This document shows, one piece after another, positions 55,915-64,000 of a stretch of 64,000 nucleotides of DNA; positions within the stretch are counted from its first letter, which is position 1; each line of letters starts with the position of its first letter. The position numbers and the translations under genes were made by a program. The stretch is from Gammaproteobacteria bacterium (lineage in GTDB: Bacteria > Pseudomonadota > Gammaproteobacteria > UBA4575): assembly GCA_028279275.1 (NCBI GenBank), contig JANQOB010000018.1, positions 62,001-126,000 of the forward strand, in the 5' to 3' direction. The notes beneath the pieces were generated by a model. It ran no database searches and was not told the origin of the DNA. It saw only the letters and a program-made list of their open reading frames with translations.

Positions 55915-57234
55915 TTATGATCCGTGTTCTCCATCTGGACCACCGACAATTATGGTAACGAGTTTTTCTGTATTTAAATGTTTTTTAAATGCAGTGCGAA
56001 TTTTTTCTTGTGTAACTGCTGAAATATTGTCATTAAAAGTTTCTAAATAATCGAGAGGAAGTTGGTAATATCCAATTAATGACAAGTAACCTAAAATGTC
56101 GCGGTTGCTATCTATGCGCAAGGGAAACCCACCAAGAATGTTATTTTTAGATAGACTTAGCTCCTCTTCGCTAGGACCTTCCATTAAAAATTTGTCTATA
56201 GTTTGCAAAGAAACTTCGGCGGCTTGCTGTGCTTGATCCGTGCGTGTTTGCAAACCCAGTATAAAGGGCCCGGGCGTTAACAATGGGAAAAAATAACTGT
56301 ACACACTGTAAGAGAGACCGCGCTCTACTCGCACTTCTTTTACTAAGCGCGAAGTAAAACCACCACCACCCAAGACATGATTCCCTGCGTATAACGCAAA
56401 ATAATCTTCGTCTCCTCGCTGGATCCCTAATTTACCTAAGTACACATGTGATTGTTGTGAAGGAAAAGGTATGTAAATATCTCGCACATCATCCGCAACC
56501 GTTGGTACTGGTAATGGTTCGGGTTTAGAGCCTTGAGTAAAACTAGTAGCAATTTGTTCTGCAATTCCCCTAGCCTTTTGTAGATCTATATCTCCTACAA
56601 TTGCAATCAACGCATTATTAGCAACAAGATATTGTTGATGAAAGTTTTTCACATCTTGTAAACGAATACTTTCTACAGTGTGTTTATATCCCTGTGTTGG
56701 ATGTGCATAGGGATGGTCATTGTAAATAGCTTTGTAAAATGCGCGACTGGCCATATCTCCAGGACGCTGCGAGGAATCTTTAATTGCTATAAGTGCTTGA
56801 TTTTTTATACGTAAAAAATCTTTTTCAGGAAAACTTGGATTTGCGGTAATTGCGATAAATGTTTGCAGCGCTGGCACAAATAATTTTTCATCTGTAAGAC
56901 TTCGTAACGCCACACTGGAACGATCCAAACTTACACTCGCGCCAAAACGTGCACCCAATCCTTCAAATGTTTCGGCGATATCATCTGCTGATAATGAACC
57001 GCTACCAGTATTCAACATAGCGTGCATCATTTGTGATAACCCAGGAAGCTCAGCATCGCGTCCACTACCCGCATCGAAGGTGATAGCAATATCTATCATA
57101 GGCAATTCTGGGGCTGCTACGAATAAAGCTCTTACGCCGTTAGAAGTTTGCCATTGTTCAATCTGTGGAGCTGCAGATGCAGTATGGAGAAAACTAAAGC
57201 CAAATAAACATAATGCGATTAATTTGATTTTCAT
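55915..57234 (-). CDS. M16 family protein, non-catalytic subunit
   Basis: A 439-residue M16 family member with a signal peptide (cleavage near ASA-AP). Where active M16 proteins have HxxEH it reads LSQMMHAMLN, so zinc binding and catalysis are lost. It keeps the C-terminal RGLSYSVYSYF-like Arg-Tyr region (VERGLSYSVYS), which holds the substrate in dimeric M16B proteases. It lies 21 bases after the catalytic partner gene. The pair probably forms a heterodimeric periplasmic protease or quality-control complex. Confidence 0.9.
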   Translation of the reverse strand: MKIKLIALCLFGFSFLHTASAAPQIEQWQTSNGVRALFVAAPELPMIDIAITFDAGSGRDAELPGLSQMMHAMLNTGSGSLSADDIAETFEGLGARFGASVSLDRSSVALRSLTDEKLFVPALQTFIAITANPSFPEKDFLRIKNQALIAIKDSSQRPGDMASRAFYKAIYNDHPYAHPTQGYKHTVESIRLQDVKNFHQQYLVANNALIAIVGDIDLQKARGIAEQIATSFTQGSKPEPLPVPTVADDVRDIYIPFPSQQSHVYLGKLGIQRGDEDYFALYAGNHVLGGGGFTSRLVKEVRVERGLSYSVYSYFFPLLTPGPFILGLQTRTDQAQQAAEVSLQTIDKFLMEGPSEEELSLSKNNILGGFPLRIDSNRDILGYLSLIGYYQLPLDYLETFNDNISAVTQEKIRTAFKKHLNTEKLVTIIVGGPDGEHGS

Positions 57235-57255
57235 ATGGAATTTTTTCTGTTGAAA

Positions 57256-58653
57256 CTAATTATTTTCTGCTACATGCTCAATTGGTTGTAGCAGTGCAAC
57301 GGTTAATCTATCTTCAATTAAGTATTTTTGCGCAACTTCACGCACCTGTTCAGCGGTAATGGCATTGATACGTTGTCTGTACTCCCCCATTTCCTTCCAC
57401 CCTAAACCGACTGTTTCTAAACTGCCAATTACGGTTGCCTGTCGTTGCACCGAATCTTGCTGATAAACCTCGCTTGCAATCACTTGAGCTTTCACGCGAT
57501 CAAGCTCTTCTTCGCTTACTAAGTTTTGCTGTATATCCTTAATCTCTTCATATAGTGCTTGCTCTACTTCTGCAATGCTGTGCTGTTCGGTTGGTGTAGC
57601 GTCAAATAAAAATAAAGTTGGATAACGTGCGAACAAATTGTAGCCAGCACCCGCTCCTGAAACTAATTCTTTTTCGCGCACTAAACGCTTACTTAATCTT
57701 GCACTGCGACCACCATCTAGCACTCCTCCTAACACCGATAAGGCGTAAGCTTCCCAGTCATTTTCCGCGGTAGCCAATGAAGGTACTTTATAACCCAGCA
57801 TGATATAGGGCACTTTAGCGATTGCCTTTACCGTTACACGCCGTGTTCCCGTTTGAGGCTGCTCGACGCGTGGTTTGCTGGCCTTAATTTCACGACTTTT
57901 TATGTCGCCAAAATATTGCCGTGCCATAGTGAACACCTGCTTTGGCTCTACATCCCCCACTACAACCAACGAAGCATTATTGGGCATATACCAGCGTTGG
58001 TACCATTCTTCTAAGTCAGAAACTTGTAAGTTCTCTAAATCATTCATCCAACCAATAATAGGATGATGATAGGGGTTATTAGTAAACGCGGTTGCAAAAA
58101 GTTGTTCAAATACACGAGCATTGGGATTATCGTCAGTGCGGAGCCGGCGTTCTTCTTTTACAACTTCGATTTCGCTTTTAAAGTCTTCCTCAGAAAGAAT
58201 TAAATTTTGCATACGATCCGATTCAAGCTCAAAACTAAGCTCTAAATTGTCTTTACCCATTAATTGGTAATAAGCCGTATAGTCTCGTCCTGTAAATGCA
58301 TTATCACGTGCACCGATCTCTGCAACGAGTGACGAAAAAGTTCCCGAAGGATATTTCTCTGTACCTTTAAACATCATGTGTTCCAGCGCATGCGAAACAC
58401 CTGTGATACCACTATGCTCCTGGGCAGAACCCACCCTATACCATACTTGTGAAACCACTACAGGAGCACGATGATCCTCCTTGACAATTACCTTCATACC
58501 ATTGGCTAAGGTTGTTTCATGAGTCTTAAGCGTTTGATCACTGATAATGGACATTTCGACAGCATCATTTTTCTCAGCAATAGTATGAGAAGAAAAGTTG
58601 CTACAGCCGAGTAATAGCAGCAGAACGAGTGGCAAAAATTTAATTGGCTTCAT
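57256..58653 (-). CDS. M16 family zinc protease, catalytic subunit, lipoprotein
   Basis: A 465-residue M16 peptidase. The lipobox LLGC (Cys17) suggests a lipoprotein. The inverted zinc motif is His88-x-x-Glu91-His92 in SHALEHMMFKGTE, with the third ligand in a downstream acidic helix (EVVKEERRLR). It is divergent from ftsY with a 141-base gap. The paired M16 genes next to ftsY are a conserved gammaproteobacterial arrangement. Confidence 0.93.
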   Translation of the reverse strand: MKPIKFLPLVLLLLLGCSNFSSHTIAEKNDAVEMSIISDQTLKTHETTLANGMKVIVKEDHRAPVVVSQVWYRVGSAQEHSGITGVSHALEHMMFKGTEKYPSGTFSSLVAEIGARDNAFTGRDYTAYYQLMGKDNLELSFELESDRMQNLILSEEDFKSEIEVVKEERRLRTDDNPNARVFEQLFATAFTNNPYHHPIIGWMNDLENLQVSDLEEWYQRWYMPNNASLVVVGDVEPKQVFTMARQYFGDIKSREIKASKPRVEQPQTGTRRVTVKAIAKVPYIMLGYKVPSLATAENDWEAYALSVLGGVLDGGRSARLSKRLVREKELVSGAGAGYNLFARYPTLFLFDATPTEQHSIAEVEQALYEEIKDIQQNLVSEEELDRVKAQVIASEVYQQDSVQRQATVIGSLETVGLGWKEMGEYRQRINAITAEQVREVAQKYLIEDRLTVALLQPIEHVAENN

Positions 58654-58794
58654 TTGTTACGCGTGGTTGTACTTGATGTTAGGATTAGCGCCGTTTTATT
58701 CACGGCATTGTTGTTTAGACCATACTATAACTATTTGTTCAAAATCTATGTCTCAATTTAGAGTAATTAAGACAATATATCTTGGAGTCGTTAC

Positions 58795-59742
58795 ATGACC
58801 GACGCGGGAGTTTTTCAACGCCTACGAAAAGGCCTGTCAAAAACCAGTGATGCACTGACTGAAGGTTTGGCTACGGCGGTTTTAGGCAAAAAAGAGCTCG
58901 ATGACGATTTAATTACGGAAATTGAAGATCGTCTAGTTATGGCAGATGTTGGGATAGAAACGACTAACAAAATCATCGAGAACTTAATTACCCGAGTGAG
59001 TCGTACCCAGCTCACGGATATAGAAGTGCTCTATGATGCCTTGCAAGAGAGCATTGCGGAAATTTTACAACCATGTAATAAACCTTTAATTATGCAAAAC
59101 ATTCGACCATTTGTAATTTTAGTGGTGGGTGTAAACGGTGCAGGAAAAACGACTACGATAGGAAAAATTGCACAACGGTTAGTAGAATATCGGCAATCTG
59201 TAATGCTCGCAGCAGGTGACACCTTTCGGGCCGCTGCTGTTGAACAATTACAAGAATGGGGAAAACGTATCAATGCGCCGGTGATTGCACAAAAGAGTGG
59301 TTCTGACAGTGCGGCTGTTGTCTTTGATGCCTTTCAATCTGCACAAGCTCGCAATGTAAACGTGCTGATCGCTGACACCGCAGGCCGTTTACACACACAG
59401 CAAAATCTAATGCAAGAATTACAAAAAATAAAACGTGCTTTACAAAAGATTGATCCTGCTGCGCCGCACGAAACTTTGTTGGTTTTGGAAGGCGGTACTG
59501 GACAAAATGCTATCAATCAAGCAGTAGAATTTCATCAAGCTTTAGGGGTTACAGGTATTGCCATAACCAAACTGGATGGCAGCGCAAAAGGAGGTATCGT
59601 TTTAGCCATTGCAGATAAATTAAATCTGCCAATTCGATACATAGGAGTGGGAGAAGCGGTTGAAGATTTGCGTGTATTTAATGCTCAGCAATACGCAGGA
59701 GCCTTGCTGGGTCGTGAACCTATTACCGCAGAGATTACTTAA
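58795..59742 (+). CDS. ftsY: Signal recognition particle receptor FtsY
   Basis: A 315-residue SRP GTPase that docks SRP-ribosome complexes at the membrane. GTPase motifs: GVNGAGKTTTIGK, DTFRAAAVEQL, DTAGRLHTQQNL and TKLDGSAKGG. The acidic A domain of E. coli FtsY (497 residues) is almost absent, so this is a short form. The usual DAxTGQ motif reads EGGTGQ, a conservative but uncommon change at a very conserved place. First gene of ftsYEX. Confidence 0.97.
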   Translation: MTDAGVFQRLRKGLSKTSDALTEGLATAVLGKKELDDDLITEIEDRLVMADVGIETTNKIIENLITRVSRTQLTDIEVLYDALQESIAEILQPCNKPLIMQNIRPFVILVVGVNGAGKTTTIGKIAQRLVEYRQSVMLAAGDTFRAAAVEQLQEWGKRINAPVIAQKSGSDSAAVVFDAFQSAQARNVNVLIADTAGRLHTQQNLMQELQKIKRALQKIDPAAPHETLLVLEGGTGQNAINQAVEFHQALGVTGIAITKLDGSAKGGIVLAIADKLNLPIRYIGVGEAVEDLRVFNAQQYAGALLGREPITAEIT

Positions 59743-59745
59743 CTA

Positions 59746-60441
59746 ATGATCGAGCTGCAAAATGTCACCAAGCGCTACCCGGGAAACAGGGAGGCACTTT
59801 CACATTTAAATTTAACCATCGAGCAGGGTGAGATGGCATTCTTAACCGGTCCGTCAGGTGCTGGAAAAAGTACCTTACTAAAACTTATTGCAGCAATAGA
59901 AAAACCGACACGTGGACAAATCTTCATCAACCGTAAAAACATAACACGTATTCCCAATCGCAAAATACCTGCATTGCGCCGACACATGGGTGTCGTTTTT
60001 CAAGATCATCATTTATTACACGACCGCAATGTATTCGACAATGTTTCGTTACCTTTACAAATAGCAGGATTCGCGCAGGTGGATATCAACCGTCGTGTGC
60101 GAGCAGCATTAGATAAAGTTGACCTCCTTGATAAAGAAAGCATGATGCCAATTACATTATCAGGTGGTGAACAACAGCGTGTAGGCATAGCACGTGCAGT
60201 GGTACATAAACCTGCGATATTACTAGCGGATGAACCTACCGGAAATTTAGACCCCGAGCTTTCTGCCGAAATCATGCAACTTTTTAGTGATTTTAATCAA
60301 GTCGGAGTGACGGTATTAATCGCCAGTCACGATCTTGACCTTATCATGCGTTTACAGAAACGCATTATTCGTTTACGTGATGGTCAATGTATCGATTCGC
60401 AAAGCATTCAAAGTGCACAAGAGTATGAAGTTATTAATTGA
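59746..60441 (+). CDS. ftsE: Cell division ATPase FtsE
   Basis: A 231-residue ABC ATPase. Walker A GPSGAGKST, Q-loop VVFQDHHLL, signature LSGGEQQRVGIARA, Walker B ILLADEPTGNLD. With FtsX it drives periplasmic amidase activation at the septum. It starts three bases after ftsY and ends three bases before ftsX. Confidence 0.98.
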   Translation: MIELQNVTKRYPGNREALSHLNLTIEQGEMAFLTGPSGAGKSTLLKLIAAIEKPTRGQIFINRKNITRIPNRKIPALRRHMGVVFQDHHLLHDRNVFDNVSLPLQIAGFAQVDINRRVRAALDKVDLLDKESMMPITLSGGEQQRVGIARAVVHKPAILLADEPTGNLDPELSAEIMQLFSDFNQVGVTVLIASHDLDLIMRLQKRIIRLRDGQCIDSQSIQSAQEYEVIN

Positions 60442-60444
60442 GGT

Positions 60445-61413
60445 ATGGCTAAAACTAGACATCAACAGCCTTTAAAACGGCCAAATTTAAAAACACGCTT
60501 TCGCGCTTATGTGCGTGACCATTTGCGTGTGCTGCTATTTAGTTTAGGTAAACTTTACCGCACACCATTTGCCTCAATCATGACGCTACTGATGATTGCT
60601 GTAGCGCTGGCATTACCTACTTGTTTATATGTGTTATTAAATAATCTACAAAACGTTACTAATCAATGGGACGATGCGGGTCAGATCACTCTTTTTTTAG
60701 ACAGCGGCACTTCGGAAAAACAAATCAAAAGTGTAAAACAACAAATTGCAAATAATGAGAATGTCGAACAGGTAGTGTATGTACCCGCAGATATCGCACT
60801 TAACGATTTTAAACAACGAAGTGGGTTCGGTGACTTATTGGAAGGCCTACCAGATAATCCATTACCTCCCACTATCGTGGTTACACCTGTTAATAGTGCA
60901 AAAAAAGGTAATACTCTTTATGAACTAAGAAACTCACTGCAAAAATTAGCTCATGTTGACCAAGTTCAGTTAGATATGCAGTGGCTACAACGTTTGCAGG
61001 CGATTTCTAAAATTATACAGCGCACAATTTTTGCCATTGGCGTCATGCTTGCGCTATCTGTGTTACTCGTAGTAGGAAACAGTATTCGTTTAGATATTGA
61101 AAACCGTCGTGATGAAATTGAAGTGACTAAATTAATCGGAGCAACTGATCGCTTTATTCGCAGACCATTTTTATATGGGGGTTTGTGGTTCGGATTATTA
61201 GGTGGAGTACTCGCACTCTTACTGGTCTTCATCGTGCTATTAGGGATTCGTCAGCCTACTCAAGAACTTGTCAGCCTCTACAACAGCAATTTCAAACTTA
61301 TGTTGCCAAGTTTCAAACAAAGTCTGAGCTTGATACTAGCGAGTATTTTATTAGGATTATTAGGCTCTTGGTTAGCTGTGAATCGACGTATTAGTAAAAT
61401 ACAACCAAGTTAA
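60445..61413 (+). CDS. ftsX: Cell division membrane protein FtsX
   Basis: A 322-residue protein with four membrane helices and a large periplasmic loop (about 80-190) between the first two, as in all FtsX. The N-terminal cytoplasmic tail is basic. NRRDEIEVTKLIGATDRFIRRPF is the coupling helix region (short block EVTKLIGATDRFIRRPF). It closes the ftsYEX operon; the unusual minus-strand insert follows. Confidence 0.97.
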   Translation: MAKTRHQQPLKRPNLKTRFRAYVRDHLRVLLFSLGKLYRTPFASIMTLLMIAVALALPTCLYVLLNNLQNVTNQWDDAGQITLFLDSGTSEKQIKSVKQQIANNENVEQVVYVPADIALNDFKQRSGFGDLLEGLPDNPLPPTIVVTPVNSAKKGNTLYELRNSLQKLAHVDQVQLDMQWLQRLQAISKIIQRTIFAIGVMLALSVLLVVGNSIRLDIENRRDEIEVTKLIGATDRFIRRPFLYGGLWFGLLGGVLALLLVFIVLLGIRQPTQELVSLYNSNFKLMLPSFKQSLSLILASILLGLLGSWLAVNRRISKIQPS

Positions 61414-61439
61414 GTAAGCATTGATTTTTGACTGTTGAA

Positions 61440-61634
61440 TTACTTCTCAACAATAAAATTATTTCTGCCGCCAAGGCGTGCAAAAGGGTGTCTTTTTATT
61501 AAGTTCGAATACGCCTTCTTGGCTTCATCTAAATCGGAATAAGTATCACTAATTTTAATCCAGTGCTCATTTTTCATGTTCATCACATAGTATGTGACTT
61601 GTGATGAGAGGGCAGGTTGTATTTGAGTACTCAT
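61440..61634 (-). CDS. Small hypothetical protein (64 residues)
   Basis: A 64-residue acidic-basic protein without signal or membrane segment. YYVMNMKNEHWIKISDTYSD and DLDEAKKAYSNLIKRHPFARL look like one small alpha/beta unit, with the helix DLDEAKKAYSNL regular in heptad spacing. It lies 26 bases after ftsX on the opposite strand and 40 bases from the Nu1-like gene. No family recognised; probably part of the same insert. Confidence 0.5.
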   Translation of the reverse strand: MSTQIQPALSSQVTYYVMNMKNEHWIKISDTYSDLDEAKKAYSNLIKRHPFARLGGRNNFIVEK

Positions 61635-61674
61635 CCTTGAGTCCTAATAATTAGAAATTAAATTTTCAGTGCAT

Positions 61675-61908
61675 TCACCATTCGTGTTCTAAATTAGACA
61701 CTGACAATCGCCAATTTATGGCATCTGCGGTATCAAATATTAGCTCGCGTTCTACCGTGTTAAGTGTATTAGTGTTTGTATCATTTGCAGCAACACCGAT
61801 ACGCTTTCGAATATAAGGCAATCCTCTTTGTATCCAGTGATCGATCGTGGGTTGATCCACACCAAAGATATGCGCTAAATCAGATTTGCTTACTTGAACA
61901 CCGGGCAT
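61675..61908 (-). CDS. Phage terminase small subunit (Nu1)-like HTH protein, short
   Basis: A 77-residue protein from ATG 61908, which begins MPGVQVSKSDLAHIFGVDQP. The first 33 residues (VSKSDLAHIFGV, then TIDHWIQRGLP) and the late FDTADAINWRL match the winged-HTH of lambda Nu1-type terminase small subunits and phage-like regulators. It lacks the rest of Nu1 (181 residues), so it is either a remnant or a self-standing DNA-binding protein. A longer in-frame reading to 62019 adds 37 unlikely residues. No other phage gene is near. Confidence 0.6.
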   Translation of the reverse strand: MPGVQVSKSDLAHIFGVDQPTIDHWIQRGLPYIRKRIGVAANDTNTNTLNTVERELIFDTADAINWRLSVSNLEHEW

Positions 61909-62371
61909 GTATGTATATTTATAAAAATATTCTTTAAAAATTTTATGGCTATATATTTTTTGGCGTATTCGTAATAGACAGAGTCCGAATTTAGACCGAT
62001 AAATGGGCAGCAACTCCAATCCTGCTTTTTTGAGAGTAGATCTCTAACACATCCTGTAGAAGAGAGCTGCTCCTCGCCTGTATCAGCATAAAGATACTGT
62101 TTCAGAATTTTGAAACAACAGGCTTTCGGGTGAAGCGCCCTGACGAAGCGACGTAATAACCAATTGAGATATGGTGCCATTTAGCAGCCATGTTCGAGGT
62201 GAATTTCATTGCCAAAAAGCATGTGATCCACAACCTTCTCTAAGAACCGTTATTGAGCAAATTCGACTTAATGCAGTGCTAGGGGTGGAGTCTAAATACT
62301 TTGAATTTGCGTAAAAATCAGGCTTTTTGTACGTGTTAAATGCGTTCATTAGGTCAAATACAGGTCAATAT
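61909..62371. other. Insert flank upstream of rpoH, no clear gene
   Basis: About 460 bases. A minus-strand open frame at 61890-62180 overlaps the Nu1-like gene in another frame and has no ribosome site or recognised domain, so it is treated as chance or decayed sequence. The last 30 bases run into the rpoH promoter. No integrase, inverted repeat or att site was seen. Confidence 0.35.
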
Positions 62372-62399
62372 TGAACCTTTCGCCTAATTAGCACTCTAA
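62372..62399 (+). promoter_or_regulatory. Sigma-E-like promoter of rpoH
   Basis: TGAACCTT (62372-62379), 15 bases, then TCTAA (62395-62399), close to the sigma-E consensus GGAACTT-N15-16-TCTRA. Transcription would start near 62406, giving a leader of about 57 bases to the preferred rpoH start. A sigma-70 reading from TTGAAC is also possible but its -10 is poor. E. coli rpoH also has a sigma-E promoter, but the match here is by eye. Confidence 0.5.
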
Positions 62400-62462
62400 C
62401 CTCAAGACTGCTAAAATATGCTTAGCAAACCAAAATCAACCAAAGAGGGGAAATTAGCCAGA

Positions 62463-63329
62463 ATGTCAAAGTCGATTATGCCTACCCAAACTCATTTATC
62501 AGTATCTACAGCTAATGTAGACAGCTATATCGCGTCTGCTTATCAACTACCTGTGTTAGATGCAGAGCAAGAGCATGCACTCGCCATTCGCTTGCATGAA
62601 CACAATGATTTGGATGCCGCTCGCACTTTGATTCTTCATCACCTTCGCTTTGTGGTGCAAGTTGCCCGTGGTTATAGCGGTTATGGCCTACCCCTTGCTG
62701 ATTTAATCCAGGAAGGCAACATTGGATTAATGAAAGCAGTAAAAAAATTCGACCCACATAAAGGAGTGCGCTTAGTTTCTTTTGCTGTTCACTGGATACG
62801 AGCTGAAATTCATGAGTTTGTATTGCGAAATTGGCGTATTGTTAAAATTGCTACAACCAAAGCACAACGCAAATTATTCTTTAACTTGCGCAGTAGCAAA
62901 AAAAGATTAGCCTGGTTAAATCAACAGGAAGTTGAGAATGTCGCAAAAGAATTAGGCGTCAAACCTGTAGAAGTCTTAGAAATGGAAAAACGCCTCAGTA
63001 GCCCTGACCTTGGTTTTGATCTGCCTGAGCAGGTTGATGACGATGAATCATCAACAAACTATTCACCTGCAACATACTTAACGAGCGACAGCGCGTCTCC
63101 TGCAGAACAATTAGAGCAGAATGATTGGCAAGCCCATCAAACTCAGCAGTTACAAACTGCTTTACAAGAACTTGATGAACGTAGCCGCGAAATTATTGCT
63201 AAACGTTGGCTCGCTGAGAAAAAAACAACACTACAAGATTTAGCTAAGGAATATGACATTTCAGCTGAACGTGTGCGCCAGCTAGAAAGTAATGCAATTA
63301 AAAAACTTAAACTTGCCGTAGCAACATAA
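62463..63329 (+). CDS. rpoH: RNA polymerase sigma-32 (heat shock) factor RpoH
   Basis: A 288-residue sigma factor from ATG 62463 (E. coli 284). Region 2 has [34 protein letters not shown] and [19 protein letters not shown]; the RpoH box is QRKLFFNLR; region 4 has [20 protein letters not shown] frame-open ATG at 62418 would add 15 residues and leave almost no leader after the sigma-E-like promoter, so 62463, with GAGGGG 12 bases upstream, is preferred. Confidence 0.97.
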   Translation: MSKSIMPTQTHLSVSTANVDSYIASAYQLPVLDAEQEHALAIRLHEHNDLDAARTLILHHLRFVVQVARGYSGYGLPLADLIQEGNIGLMKAVKKFDPHKGVRLVSFAVHWIRAEIHEFVLRNWRIVKIATTKAQRKLFFNLRSSKKRLAWLNQQEVENVAKELGVKPVEVLEMEKRLSSPDLGFDLPEQVDDDESSTNYSPATYLTSDSASPAEQLEQNDWQAHQTQQLQTALQELDERSREIIAKRWLAEKKTTLQDLAKEYDISAERVRQLESNAIKKLKLAVAT

Positions 63330-63332
63330 TAG

Positions 63333-64000
63333 CTACGGCTTCTCCAGTCGTGAGTAGAAAATCAACGTAACAACACTCAGCAATAATAATGCTGCACCAC
63401 CATTGTGCATAACGGCAACGCTAATCGGTAGGCTCATTACCACATTTGAAATTCCTAGTACTATTTGAGCAAGTAAAAACAATAAAGTAATGATTGCTAA
63501 TTGACGCATATTTGATGACGACAATTTACTCATCATTATTCGGAACAACACGACGATCCAAAATATTGCAACCACAATTGCAAAAACTCGATGGCTAAGA
63601 TGAATAGCGGTTCTAGCAGGATTATCCAACACCCCAAATTCATAGTTTTGACCTAATCCACGCCAAAACACAAACCCTTCTTTAAAGTCTGTTGCAGGCC
63701 ACCACTTTCCCTGACAAGTTGGAAAATCTGGACAAGCCAAGGCGGCATAGTTTGCACTTGTCCAGCCACCTAATAAAATTTGCACCACTAATAAAAACAG
63801 CCCCACTAATAAAATTGATGTTAGAGGTGTATTGCTTGTTGTAGTTTGACTAGCTGCAGGTTGCAACACCAACCACCAAAGCAACGCTAAGATGCTCAAT
63901 CCACCTAGTAAATGCAGCATTACAATTACTGGTTTCAATAACAACGTAACAGTCCACATACCTAATAAACCTTGAAATATAACCAAGCCAACTAGAAAAA
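63333..64000 (-). CDS. ctaA: Heme A synthase CtaA/COX15, C-terminal part
   Basis: The C-terminal 220 or so residues of a membrane protein that oxidises heme O to heme A for cytochrome oxidase. About six helices are visible. Heme-ligand histidines lie in HLLGGLS, AIHLSHRVF and VAVMHNGGAAL. CPDFPTCQGKW is the family's conserved Cys pair loop. The gene continues beyond base 64000, so its start is not seen. It is convergent with rpoH. Confidence 0.93.
   Translation of the reverse strand, partial: FLVGLVIFQGLLGMWTVTLLLKPVIVMLHLLGGLSILALLWWLVLQPAASQTTTSNTPLTSILLVGLFLLVVQILLGGWTSANYAALACPDFPTCQGKWWPATDFKEGFVFWRGLGQNYEFGVLDNPARTAIHLSHRVFAIVVAIFWIVVLFRIMMSKLSSSNMRQLAIITLLFLLAQIVLGISNVVMSLPISVAVMHNGGAALLLLSVVTLIFYSRLEKP

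Noticed and set aside
61890..62180. A 96-codon minus-strand open frame overlapping the Nu1-like gene
   Set aside because: It overlaps a better-supported gene in another frame, has no ribosome site and shows no recognisable domain; the Cys- and aromatic-rich tail looks like chance.

Overview
The window reads as a chromosomal segment of a low-GC gammaproteobacterium, roughly 40% G+C by eye. Three conserved blocks support this: fxsA/groESL/cutA/dsbD, followed by aroQ-accB-accC-prmA-dusB-fis-purH-purD; trxA-rho; and mutM...coaD-rsmD-M16-M16 against ftsY-ftsE-ftsX-rpoH. Gammaproteobacterial families such as bpt, DUF4124, FxsA and type-1 GshA also fit. No tRNA, rRNA, CRISPR array or intact mobile element was found. 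The species cannot be named from the sequence.

Layout. (1) 0.1-9 kb is the most accessory part. A plus-strand run holds a selenosugar synthase-like SenB, a membrane-anchored ferritin-like diiron protein, a NodU/TobZ-type carbamoyltransferase and a DUF5989 peptide. It meets a minus-strand SGNH hydrolase-like gene and a small secreted protein. After a 0.5-kb gap comes a minus-strand pair: a DUF2238 membrane protein and SelD fused to an NAD(FAD) oxidoreductase. SenB needs selenophosphate and SelD makes it, so the two sides are linked by metabolism. (2) 9-16 kb carries a secreted unknown, DUF4124, gshA, bpt, ampD (with a relic of a second ampD 3' end just downstream), a PhoD-like phosphatase, and an apparently autoregulated DUF1348-TetR-flavin-binding operon. 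(3) 16-24 kb has groESL behind a perfect CIRCE element, fxsA, cutA-dsbD, a sterol-desaturase family enzyme, a tandem-repeat secreted peptide, a conserved periplasmic unknown and msrA. (4) 24-36 kb is housekeeping: aroQ, accBC, prmA, a DUF3426 protein, dusB-fis, purH, an AEC transporter, purD, a TetR regulator, rho and trxA. (5) 36-46 kb holds an NDUFA9-like protein, a zinc aminopeptidase-like lipoprotein, cca, uppP, a MidA-type methyltransferase, a folate group (pteridine reductase, folK, folB), an HMA protein, rpmB-rpmG and an acyl desaturase. (6) 46-64 kb holds a GldAFG-like ABC system, an FkbO/Hyg5/XanB2-type chorismatase, mutM, a hydrolase, a DsbA-like protein, a lipoprotein gamma-glutamyltransferase, coaD, rsmD, two M16 proteins, ftsYEX, a short foreign-looking insert with a phage Nu1-like HTH protein, rpoH, and the 3' part of ctaA running off the window.

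How the genes work together. Redox and thiol functions recur (gshA, ggt, dsbD, a DsbA-like protein, trxA, msrA, selD/senB). Heat-shock control looks layered: HrcA/CIRCE on groESL, plus an rpoH gene with a sigma-E-like promoter. The chorismatase could supply hydroxybenzoate for ubiquinone; no ubiC is visible here. The strongest candidate for an undescribed system is senB-diiron-carbamoyltransferase-DUF5989-SGNH beside the SelD fusion, which could make or modify a selenosugar-derived molecule. That product is inference only.
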